Assembly: GCA_944322875.1 (NCBI GenBank)
Contig: CALUQI010000008.1
Span: 1 to 37,491 of the forward strand
DNA: 37,491 nt
Origin: Candidatus Gastranaerophilales bacterium
GTDB lineage: Bacteria > Cyanobacteriota > Vampirovibrionia > Gastranaerophilales > Gastranaerophilaceae
Direction: 5' to 3'
How positions within the stretch are numbered: the first letter of the stretch is position 1; each line of letters begins with the position of its first letter. The position numbers were made by a program, and so were the translations under genes. The notes beneath the pieces are model-generated. The model was not told the origin of the DNA. It searched no databases and saw only the letters and a list, made by a program, of their open reading frames with translations. Below, piece after piece: positions 16,820 through 23,672 of this stretch.

Positions 16820-17445
16820 TTGGAGCAATTTCAAATGTTTTATCAAATTCAACGCTTGCAAATATTGCTCAGAATACTGCTACATCTGTTTCAATTGAGA
16901 CAACTTTGAAATCAATCGGCAGACCTGGATTTATATTGATTGATAATAATATAAGTCCTGATACCAAAAAGTATGCTGCAACAAAAGAGTTTTTATACCA
17001 AGCGACTTGTCTTGCAGTTTACTTAGCCTTAATCATACCAGTATTTAAAAAAGGCGCATTCTCTCTTGCTAAGAAAACATTTTTCAAAAACAAGCCTGAG
17101 TTTGCTAAATTTACCAATGCTTCAGAATATTTAGATTATTATAACTTAGCTTCAAAGAACATAACAAATAGAAAAGCAACTTTAATGAAAGATCATTCTC
17201 GTAATAAGTTTATGCATGACGGTTTAAGAGAAGAGTTGCAAAACAATGTAAAACCTGAAAAATATCCTTTAATTAAAGGTACGATTGAATTAGGTTCATT
17301 GATTGGTTCGGTGTTTGGCTTGGCTATTTTGGCTCCGCAAATAAGCCATTATACTATTCACCCAATGCTTCGTATGCTTGGTATGGAAAAGAAAGAAGAA
17401 CCTAAGAATCCTGCTGATACTCATAGAATTGATAACAAGGTTTAA
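16816..17445 (+). CDS. Lineage-specific membrane protein, paralog B, 209 aa
   Basis: Function unknown. It shares with the preceding gene a T-x-K-x-I-x-R-P-x-F-x-x-x-D block, P-D-T-K-K-Y-A-A-x-K-E and a following membrane helix (about 55-78). A second hydrophobic segment lies near residues 157-178 (LGSLIGSVFGLAILAPQ). The middle is charged (RKATLMKDHSRNKFMHDG) and likely on one face of the membrane. It begins with a 4-nt ATGA overlap, so the pair is translationally coupled and may form a hetero-oligomer. Equal length of 209 aa is coincidental or reflects duplication. No enzyme motif is visible. Confidence 0.8.
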   Translation: MIGAISNVLSNSTLANIAQNTATSVSIETTLKSIGRPGFILIDNNISPDTKKYAATKEFLYQATCLAVYLALIIPVFKKGAFSLAKKTFFKNKPEFAKFTNASEYLDYYNLASKNITNRKATLMKDHSRNKFMHDGLREELQNNVKPEKYPLIKGTIELGSLIGSVFGLAILAPQISHYTIHPMLRMLGMEKKEEPKNPADTHRIDNKV

Positions 17446-17447
17446 CT

Positions 17448-17645
17448 ATGGAATGTAAACAAAATGTGAATATAGAATATTGCACGTGCACTGCTGATTG
17501 TTCAAATCGCGGGTTATGCTGCCAATGTGTAGCTCATCACAGAAGTTTGGGGCAGATTCCGGGTTGTTTTTTCCCTAAAGATGCGGAAAAAACATATGAT
17601 AGATCCGTTAAATATTTTGTAAAGGTTATGAGCAAACAGATTTAA
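17448..17645 (+). CDS. Small Cys-rich protein, DUF6485-like, 65 aa
   Basis: Nine residues of cysteine in 65 aa, concentrated in E-Y-C-T-C-T-A-D-C and R-G-L-C-C-Q-C, followed by V-A-H-H-R-x-x-G-x-I-P-G-C-F-F-P and A-E-K-T-Y-D-R-S-V. I recognise this arrangement as the small DUF6485 family, whose function is unknown; metal or iron-sulfur binding is likely from the cysteines and histidines. It starts 2 nt after the paralog B stop, so it is in the same operon. Its 3' end overlaps the convergent trmFO by 20 nt. Confidence 0.85.
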   Translation: MECKQNVNIEYCTCTADCSNRGLCCQCVAHHRSLGQIPGCFFPKDAEKTYDRSVKYFVKVMSKQI

Positions 17646-18930
17646 GCACATTAATTGAACGTTCTGCCATTAGTTTTGCTTTTAATTTTTTGTTTTTGCG
17701 TTCTTTCTTTGGAAGTTCAATTTGAGGCATTATACCCCAATTGGAATTGATTGGTTGAAATTTATCATGCATTTCGTCAGTTATATAGTTAATTAATGCT
17801 CCGAGCATGGTTTCTTTCGGTAAGCTTAAAAGAGCTTTACCTTCAATGTATCTGGACATGTTAATCCCTGCTAAAAGCCCTGTAGCAATTGATTCTGTGT
17901 AACCTTCCGTTCCGGTAATTTGTCCTGCAAAGAATATGTTTGATTGATTCTTTACTTGTAAATATGAATTAAGTATTTGTGGAGAATTAATAAACGTATT
18001 TCTATGCATTACTCCGTATCTCACTATATTAGCATTTTCAAGTCCTGGAATTGATTTGAGTAGTTCTTTTTGGCTTCCCCATTTTAAATTGGTTTGGAAA
18101 CCTACCAGATTATATAGCGTTTTAGCAGAATTATCCTGCCTCAATTGTACAACCGCGTAATTTTCTGTCCCTGTCCTTTTGTCAATTAAGCCTACTGGTT
18201 TCATCGGTCCAAATCTTAGTGTATCAATTCCTCGTGATGCTAATACCTCTATAGGTAAACAGCTTTCAAAAAACTTGGCATTTTTTTCGAAATCCTTAAG
18301 TTCTATTTTAGGTGCATTTATTAATATGTCATAGAATTTTTCATATTCTTCCTTGTTCATAGGACAATTTATGTACGAAGCTTCACCTTTATCGTATCTG
18401 GATGCATAAAATGCTTTCTCAAAATTAATGCTATCCCTTTCTATTATTGGTGCTATAGCATCGTAAAAATATAGGTGGTCATTCCGCGTTAGTTCTTTTA
18501 TACAATTTGCTAACTCAGGACTGGTAAGTGGCCCTGAAGCAATTATAGAAGGTGTTTTAGGGATTTTTGTTATCTCTTGCCTTATTAAGTTAATGTTTTT
18601 GTCTGAATTTATTTTCTCAGTTACCGTTTTTGAAAATAATTCTCGATCAATAGCAAGAGCGCTACCAGCTGGAACACGACATTGATATGCTATTTTTATT
18701 AATTCGCCACCTAAAATTTCCATTTCATGCTTTAGTAAACCGCTTGCGTTTGTTTTGTCGTATGAGCCTAAACTATTTGAACAAACGAATTCTGCACAAT
18801 TCGAAGTTTTATGTGCGCCGGTCCCCTTTTGGGGACGCATTTCGTATAAATTTACTTGTATATTCCTTTTTGATAATTGCAGTGCTGCTTCTGTTCCTGC
18901 AAGCCCCGCACCTATTATTGTTACTTCCAT
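17626..18930 (-). CDS. trmFO: Methylenetetrahydrofolate-tRNA-(uracil-54-C5)-methyltransferase TrmFO
   Basis: TrmFO makes ribothymidine at position 54 of tRNAs using methylenetetrahydrofolate and FAD. The FAD motif GAGLAG is at residues 7-12, followed by the family blocks YEMRPQKGTGAHKTSNCAEF (in pieces), VCSNSLGS, the RVPAGSALAIDRE segment and near the C-terminus FFAGQITGTEGYTESIATG. I choose the ATG at 18930 (MEVTIIGAG) over the upstream TTG at 18966, giving 434 aa, normal for the family. A consensus promoter (18966..18938) places the transcript start at or next to this ATG, suggesting a leaderless message. TrmFO, rather than TrmA, is the type found in Firmicutes and many Cyanobacteria. Confidence 0.96.
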   Translation of the reverse strand: MEVTIIGAGLAGTEAALQLSKRNIQVNLYEMRPQKGTGAHKTSNCAEFVCSNSLGSYDKTNASGLLKHEMEILGGELIKIAYQCRVPAGSALAIDRELFSKTVTEKINSDKNINLIRQEITKIPKTPSIIASGPLTSPELANCIKELTRNDHLYFYDAIAPIIERDSINFEKAFYASRYDKGEASYINCPMNKEEYEKFYDILINAPKIELKDFEKNAKFFESCLPIEVLASRGIDTLRFGPMKPVGLIDKRTGTENYAVVQLRQDNSAKTLYNLVGFQTNLKWGSQKELLKSIPGLENANIVRYGVMHRNTFINSPQILNSYLQVKNQSNIFFAGQITGTEGYTESIATGLLAGINMSRYIEGKALLSLPKETMLGALINYITDEMHDKFQPINSNWGIMPQIELPKKERKNKKLKAKLMAERSINVLKSVCS

Positions 18931-18937
18931 TCTCTTT

Positions 18938-18966
18938 AGTTTAGTATGATTGTATTCTGCTGTCAA
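18938..18966 (-). promoter_or_regulatory. trmFO promoter with start point at the ATG
   Basis: TTGACA (18966..18961), 17 nt, TAAACT (18943..18938). Seven bases separate the -10 box from the trmFO ATG at 18930, so initiation should fall at about the A of the ATG. The AAGAGA between them could serve only a slightly longer message. Confidence 0.55.
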
Positions 18967-19039
18967 ATTAATTTTTCCCCGTTATTTGCCGAATTTAGAC
19001 TCCTTTTGTAAACTTAATGTTACATTTGTAGCAGAGCGG

Positions 19040-19068
19040 TTGCAAATTTTTGTTGTATTAAGTATAAT
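19040..19068 (+). promoter_or_regulatory. Promoter of the 647-codon membrane protein
   Basis: TTGCAA (19040-19045), 17 nt, TATAAT (19063-19068). Transcription from about 19075 would give a long leader of about 105 nt before the ATG at 19182. No clear hairpin or riboswitch was recognised in that leader. Confidence 0.65.
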
Positions 19069-19181
19069 AAGTACACTTATTGTTTTGTTAATTTTTATAA
19101 AATTACCCTGAAAAAAAAGCAATAAGTGATGCCGTAAATTTTTAAATATTATGTGTGTAGATTAGTGAAATCAGTAGGGAT

Positions 19182-21125
19182 ATGTCAGTAAAACCAGTAC
19201 AAACTTCGTCAATAGAAATAAATCGTAATAAAATTAACTCGCATCGTGATAACCAAGTTTCCTTCGGTAATGCAGGAAATCCAATAATAACACTAATGGA
19301 TGCAATAGATCGCGGTGGTTTTGCAGCATCTTTTATAATGCAAGATTTTTTGGGTATGGCCGGTCCTCGTGTTTTGACGGGTATGTATAGAAATCATGAT
19401 AAAACTGGTCAGTTAAATTGGGATTTTGCTAAAAAAGAAGGTGTTCGTGAAATCTTAAGCGGGCCGAGTGCATTTTTAATCCCTGCTGCTATGATGTCTG
19501 TTATAAAGAAAATATCAGGATCTGCTAATAATGTTCCTATTGATTTTATAAAGGGATTTGGCGATTCGTTTTCTGAATATGCAAAATCAAATGCCGATGT
19601 TCTTGCTGACTATAATAATACTAAATTAGGGTTTTACAAAGATACATTTAAAAATATATTGGCAACATCGACAAATAATTGTTTGAAAGGTGAAGAACTA
19701 GATACAGTTGCTGATGATTTTGCCAAAAAATTGATAGAAACTGAAAAAGCTCCTAAAAAAAGTTTTTGGAAACACCTTCTGGGTAAGAAAGTTGATGGTT
19801 CTGCGCAAGACATGCAGAATGAACTTTTAAATGAGTTCGTTAATTTGAAGAAAAAATCTCTTGGTTCTTCAGGTGATAAGATAATTGCAGAATACTCCAA
19901 TGCTGATAAGAAGATTGCGACTTCTTTCAAGTCTATTATTGGTCATATGAGAGACTTCTCAGAGGATGTTGTCAAAAACATAAGCAAAAAGTCTCTTAAT
20001 TCAGAAATGTCAAATATTGACGATGTTGTCAAAAATATGTGTAAAAGTCGTTCTGGAACAAGATTTTTGTCAAATATGTCAATGTGGCTTGCTGTAGTTG
20101 GTTTTTATACTATTATTCCTAAGTTATATAACAAGGTTACAAAAGGCAGAGATCCCGGACTTGATGGTTTAAATGTTCAAGGTGAAACAAAAAAATCGGA
20201 TACAAATGCTCTTAAAGATAATAAAATCAGTTCTTCCGATAAAAAAGAACCTTCATTTACCGGATTGCAGAAATCAATGTCAAATCTTGGTAAAAGTATC
20301 GTAAATAATTCAGGGTTAAAAAAGATTTCTGATAAATTTGAATTTGATGGGGCTACGATGTCGATGCCGGGTATGTTGTCTTTATTATTCGGTTTTTGTT
20401 TGCCTCCTCGGTTGATAAACGCTCAAAGTAATACGGATAGAAAAGAAATTTTGATGCGTGATATGACAAGTTTTATAGCTATTTTGTTTGGTGCAAAGGC
20501 TATAAACAGAGTTTTTTCTGATGCGTTTGCAAAAATATCAGGATTGGCTTTGAATATTAAACCAAGTGATCATAACGATAATATATTTAAGAAAATATGG
20601 CATTATGTATATCCTACCGGCGGAGTACAGGTTTTAGACAGTGACAGAATTGTTGCCAACTATAGTAATGTTAATTCATTCAAAGACGGAATAAATGACT
20701 TGTTCAAATTCGTCGAGAAAAATGGCGGTAATGTTGGCAAGCTGTTGAGCATTGATAATGATATTAAAGAAGCTGCTACTGAAATTTTGGGCAGTGCGCC
20801 GGATAAGAATATGAAACTTGGTAAAATTATAAATGATTTTGATAAGGCTAAGGGTACAAAAGCTTATGAAAAGATTATTTCAATACTTTCAGACAGTGGA
20901 AATAATATTGTAAAACGTGCCAAAACTTATAATAGTGCGTTTGGTTTTGTATCAACTATTCTGCTTGTTCCGGCATTAATGATTTGGATTTCTAAACACT
21001 GTGAAAAAATGACCAAAAAACATATAGCAATGCAAAATCAATCAAGTATGCCGGTTAATGACATGTCTACATCTATGGCAGTAAATAACAAGCCTACAAT
21101 GGCAGGTTTTTTAAGTAAACGCTAA
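19182..21125 (+). CDS. Large lineage-specific membrane protein, 647 aa
   Basis: Function unknown. Near the N-terminus NQVSFGNAGN (about 24-33) recalls the V-x-F-x-G motif of the 458 aa protein. Then comes MDAIDRGGF, MAGPRVLTGMYRN and a hydrophobic stretch (about 100-112). A long charged helical region follows (about 115-300), then further membrane segments near 302-318 (WLAVVGFYTIIPKLYNKV), 396-410, 430-446 and 590-610 (TILLVPALMIW). The protein is Lys/Asn/Ser rich and shows no catalytic motif. IPKLYNKV resembles the IPALCSVAIKPLMNKI end of paralog A. It stands alone, with its own promoter and a strong terminator. Membrane topology and role are undetermined. Confidence 0.85.
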   Translation: MSVKPVQTSSIEINRNKINSHRDNQVSFGNAGNPIITLMDAIDRGGFAASFIMQDFLGMAGPRVLTGMYRNHDKTGQLNWDFAKKEGVREILSGPSAFLIPAAMMSVIKKISGSANNVPIDFIKGFGDSFSEYAKSNADVLADYNNTKLGFYKDTFKNILATSTNNCLKGEELDTVADDFAKKLIETEKAPKKSFWKHLLGKKVDGSAQDMQNELLNEFVNLKKKSLGSSGDKIIAEYSNADKKIATSFKSIIGHMRDFSEDVVKNISKKSLNSEMSNIDDVVKNMCKSRSGTRFLSNMSMWLAVVGFYTIIPKLYNKVTKGRDPGLDGLNVQGETKKSDTNALKDNKISSSDKKEPSFTGLQKSMSNLGKSIVNNSGLKKISDKFEFDGATMSMPGMLSLLFGFCLPPRLINAQSNTDRKEILMRDMTSFIAILFGAKAINRVFSDAFAKISGLALNIKPSDHNDNIFKKIWHYVYPTGGVQVLDSDRIVANYSNVNSFKDGINDLFKFVEKNGGNVGKLLSIDNDIKEAATEILGSAPDKNMKLGKIINDFDKAKGTKAYEKIISILSDSGNNIVKRAKTYNSAFGFVSTILLVPALMIWISKHCEKMTKKHIAMQNQSSMPVNDMSTSMAVNNKPTMAGFLSKR

Positions 21126-21158
21126 AAAAAGAGGTTCTTATTTGAACCTCTTTTTTTT
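21124..21158. terminator. Bidirectional Rho-independent terminator
   Basis: AAAAAAAGAGGTTC (21124-21137) and GAACCTCTTTTTTT (21144-21157) form a stem with a 6-nt loop, with T-tracts in both directions. It terminates the 647-codon gene and probably also the DUF1858 gene converging from the other side. Confidence 0.9.
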
Positions 21159-21170
21159 GTTTTTAATAAA

Positions 21171-21374
21171 TTAGTCTTCAATTAGTGCATTAATATCTGC
21201 AACCATAGCATCAGGATCGAATCCGTGTACTTTAGCTCCAGCCTCAAGGTTTTCAAAACGTGCTGCTGCACAGCCTATACATCCCAGTCCGTATCTTTGA
21301 AATACTTCAATACTTTGCGGATAAGCTTGCACTATATCCATAATGTTCATGTCTTTTGTTACTTTTTGTGCCAT
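21171..21374 (-). CDS. DUF1858 redox-disulfide domain protein, 67 aa
   Basis: A one-domain protein of the DUF1858 family, which is often associated with hybrid-cluster and other anaerobic redox proteins. The core is KDMNIMDIVQAYPQSIEVFQ, then YGLGCIGCAAA with the paired cysteines (C-x-x-C), and a helical tail. I choose the ATG at 21374 because AAGGAGAATAAC precedes it and it gives the usual family start; a longer frame begins at 21425. It is convergent with the preceding gene and divergent from a 53-codon ORF at 21446. A small redox or metal-handling role is likely but not proven. Confidence 0.88.
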   Translation of the reverse strand: MAQKVTKDMNIMDIVQAYPQSIEVFQRYGLGCIGCAAARFENLEAGAKVHGFDPDAMVADINALIED

Positions 21375-21445
21375 GTTATTCTCCTTCTTGACTTTATAAA
21401 TATTCTCATTAATTACATTATACATGAAAAAAAGAAGGCGGGTAT

Positions 21446-21607
21446 ATGGAATTACTGAAAAAATTATTCAAGGATGAAGACAAAGTTATAGGTTTATGCA
21501 GTATTAGGAAAGAATATGAAGAACCAATAAGAGTTTTTATCCCAAAATTTACTCCAACAAAGACATTTAGTAGTACAAGTTACAATAAAAACTTTTTTCT
21601 TTTGTAA
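21446..21607 (+). CDS. Small hypothetical protein, 53 aa
   Basis: ATG at 21446, stop TAA at 21605-21607. The product begins MELLKKLFKDEDKVIGLCSI, has a basic middle (RKEYEEPIRVFIPKF) and ends KNFFLL. AAGGCGG lies about 8 nt upstream as a moderate ribosome site. The charged amphipathic first half and a full-length fit between the divergent DUF1858 promoter region and the next small gene support coding, but no homolog is recognised and the size is near the limit of reliable calling. Confidence 0.5.
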   Translation: MELLKKLFKDEDKVIGLCSIRKEYEEPIRVFIPKFTPTKTFSSTSYNKNFFLL

Positions 21608-21682
21608 TATTTTTTAATAAATAAGCAATTTTACTATGCAAAAATACTTTATTAATTTACAGGGAAAAATTGGAGATTGTTC

Positions 21683-21862
21683 ATGGCTGTTAAAGTTAAT
21701 AAAGTAAATTTATCAAGTTTGTACAGCGTAGATAATTTAAAAAATTCAAGACTACATAAAGACGTAGATGTACAAACCGGTGTTCATGCAATAAAGGACA
21801 GAGAACTTCATCCTTCAATCAGCAACAGTCATCTCGGGAATTATTTGGACTGTTTAGCTTAA
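21683..21862 (+). CDS. Small hypothetical protein, 59 aa
   Basis: The ATG at 21683 follows TGGAGA at 6 nt spacing; an in-frame TTG at 21677 overlaps that site and is less likely. The product is polar: MAVKVNKVNLSSLYSVDNL then KNSRLHKDVDVQTGVHAIKD and a C-terminal HPSISNSHLGNYLDCLA. No signal peptide or membrane helix. The stop codon abuts the stop of the convergent bifunctional nuclease gene. No family recognised; the spacing, ribosome site and composition support a real small gene. Confidence 0.6.
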   Translation: MAVKVNKVNLSSLYSVDNLKNSRLHKDVDVQTGVHAIKDRELHPSISNSHLGNYLDCLA

Positions 21863-22378
21863 TTATTGATCACTTTCGTGTTGTTCATTATCTTTCATTA
21901 ATTTAGCAAAATCCGAAGGCTTGATGCTTTGAATGAAGTTTTTGAATTCTTGTGCTTCTTCCTCATCTTTTGCTGTATCTGTAGAAACAGACCCGCTTGA
22001 TAGTACGTTAGCAGTAACAAATATAGGTGCATCAACTCTTATTGCGACAGCAATAGCATCGGATGGACGTGAATCAATTTCAATAAACTTATCATCATCA
22101 CCTTTAAGAAACAAAGTGGCGAAATATGTTTCCTTTTCAACATCATTAATTTCGACTCGGTCCAGTTCATAGCCGGTTTTTTCAATAAGATCAATAATTA
22201 AATCATGTGTCATTGGTCTGGCTACATTGAGATTTTCTATTTTCCTAATGATAGCACTTGCTTCAGCCGAGCCTATCCAAATAGGTAAAGCTTTTCTGTT
22301 GTCTTTGTCGTGTAAAACGACGATTGGTGATCCTGTTCTTGTATCAAGGGCAATGCCCATCACTTTCATTTCTATCAT
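21863..22378 (-). CDS. Bifunctional nuclease family (DUF151) protein
   Basis: A 171 aa cytoplasmic protein of the bifunctional nuclease (BFN/DUF151) family, which has DNase and RNase activity in a plant member and is widespread in bacteria including Cyanobacteria. Family blocks: MKVMGIALDTRTGSPIVVL, then KALPIWIGSAEASAI, PMTHDLIIDLIEKTGYEL, and SRPSDAIAVAIRVDAPIFV. A short acidic C-terminal extension follows (TDTAKDEEEAQEF). The promoter at 22413..22385 places transcript initiation at the ATG (22378), so the message looks leaderless and no Shine-Dalgarno precedes the start. Ligand or nucleic-acid target in this organism is unknown. Confidence 0.92.
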   Translation of the reverse strand: MIEMKVMGIALDTRTGSPIVVLHDKDNRKALPIWIGSAEASAIIRKIENLNVARPMTHDLIIDLIEKTGYELDRVEINDVEKETYFATLFLKGDDDKFIEIDSRPSDAIAVAIRVDAPIFVTANVLSSGSVSTDTAKDEEEAQEFKNFIQSIKPSDFAKLMKDNEQHESDQ

Positions 22379-22384
22379 AACTAG

Positions 22385-22413
22385 ATTATAACCTCTATAG
22401 TGTTAAACGTCAA
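22385..22413 (-). promoter_or_regulatory. Consensus promoter with start point at the nuclease ATG
   Basis: TTGACG (22413..22408), 17 nt, TATAAT (22390..22385). Only six bases (CTAGTT) separate the -10 box from the ATG at 22378, so the message should start at the start codon. Confidence 0.65.
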
Positions 22414-22469
22414 TTTTTACTAATATTATAAAACAAAAAATAATTTCTTTTAAAAAAAATTATTTATGT

Positions 22470-22475
22470 TATACT
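22470..22475 (+). promoter_or_regulatory. -10 box for the tRNA-Ser gene
   Basis: TATACT 35 nt before the tRNA 5' end; the -35 region is T-rich without a clear TTGACA. A short hairpin GCGAAAA-ATA-TTTTCGC lies between (about 22485-22501), within the presumed precursor leader. Confidence 0.35.
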
Positions 22476-22510
22476 AAGGTTACGGCGAAAAATATTTTCG
22501 CATGACATAC

Positions 22511-22599
22511 GGAGTAATGGCCGAGTGGCTGAAGGCGGCACCCTGCTAAGGTGTTATGTGGGTTATCCTGCATCGAGGGTTCAAATCCCTCTTGCTCCG
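22511..22599 (+). tRNA. tRNA-Ser(GCU)
   Basis: Class II tRNA of 89 nt. The acceptor stem GGAGTAA pairs with TTGCTCC (one G-T pair), discriminator G; the D arm has TGGCCGAGTGGCTGAAGGC; the anticodon loop CTGCTAA holds GCT at 22545-22547 (reads AGY serine codons); a long variable arm and the T arm GAGGGTTCAAATCCCTC follow. No CCA is encoded. Confidence 0.97.
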
Positions 22600-22643
22600 T
22601 TTCTTTATGAATTTTATTCTTTGGTTTTAACAGGAGTGTTGTA

Positions 22644-23672
22644 ATGTTAAAGACGAAAAAAAATATTGATTGGAGTAGTTTAAGTTTTGGTTATGTAAAA
22701 ACTGATTTTAGATATGTTTCAAATTATAAAGATGGAAAATGGGATGAAGGTTACCTTAGTCGTGATTCGGAAATAACTATTAGCGAAAGTGCAGGTGTTC
22801 TGCAGTATGCTCAGACTTGTTTTGAGGGGTTGAAAGCATATACAACCGTTGATGGGAATGTAGTATGTTTCCGCCCTGATTTGAATGCTAAAAGGATGGC
22901 TGATTCTTGCAGAAGGCTTGAGATGCCAGTTTTTCCTGAAGAAAAATTTGTTGAGGCTATATCGCAAGTGGTAAAGGCCAATATTGAATGGGTTCCACCA
23001 TACGGTTCAGGTGCTACCTTGTACTTACGTCCTTATATGTTCGGAAGTAGTGCAGTGATTGGTGTTAAACCTGCTGAAGAATACCAATTTAGAATTTTTG
23101 CAACTCCCGTAGGTCCCTATTTTAAAGGCGGAGTCAAACCTATTACCTTGCGAGTCCCAGATTTTGACAGAGCTGCACCTCGTGGTACCGGGCATGTAAA
23201 AGCTGGTCTTAATTATGCAATGAGTTTACATGCTATTGTTGATGCTCACAATCAAGGATATAACGAAAATATGTATCTTGATTCTGCAACCAGAACTAAG
23301 GTTGAAGAAACGGGCGGTGCAAATATAATATTTATTACTGATGATAATAAGGTTGTTACGCCTAAATCTGATACAATTTTGCCGTCTATTACACGTCGTT
23401 CTTTGATGTATGTTGCCCAAAAATATTTGGGTCTGGAAACAGAAGAACGTCCTGTTTTTGTTGATGAATTAAAAGAATTTAAAGAATGTGCACTTTGCGG
23501 TACAGCTGCGGTCCTTTCCCCTGTTGGAGAAATTGTAAACCATGGTGAACATATTTTGTTTGATAAAGAAAATATGGGTGAAATTACTAAGAAACTTTAT
23601 GATACGCTTTTAGGTATACAAATGGGTGAGATTGAGCCTCCGGAAGGTTGGATTAAAGTCATCGAACAGTAA
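22644..23672 (+). CDS. ilvE: Branched-chain amino acid aminotransferase
   Basis: A fold-type IV PLP enzyme that interconverts Leu, Ile and Val with their keto acids. At 342 aa it matches the longer bacterial/eukaryotic type (BCAT). The PLP lysine is Lys186 in GHVKAGLNYA; EETGGANIIF around 221-230 and the CALCGTAAVLSPVG block close to the C-terminus are family features. CxxC in that last block is the redox-active pair seen in BCATs. AGGAG precedes the ATG at 22644. It lies 45 nt after the tRNA and its 3' end overlaps the convergent P-type ATPase by 14 nt. D-amino-acid aminotransferase is unlikely. Confidence 0.96.
   Translation: MLKTKKNIDWSSLSFGYVKTDFRYVSNYKDGKWDEGYLSRDSEITISESAGVLQYAQTCFEGLKAYTTVDGNVVCFRPDLNAKRMADSCRRLEMPVFPEEKFVEAISQVVKANIEWVPPYGSGATLYLRPYMFGSSAVIGVKPAEEYQFRIFATPVGPYFKGGVKPITLRVPDFDRAAPRGTGHVKAGLNYAMSLHAIVDAHNQGYNENMYLDSATRTKVEETGGANIIFITDDNKVVTPKSDTILPSITRRSLMYVAQKYLGLETEERPVFVDELKEFKECALCGTAAVLSPVGEIVNHGEHILFDKENMGEITKKLYDTLLGIQMGEIEPPEGWIKVIEQ

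Noticed and set aside
16190-17445. Possible toxin-antitoxin pair because of two small coupled genes
   Set aside because: The two proteins are paralogs with membrane helices and show no toxin or antitoxin motif.
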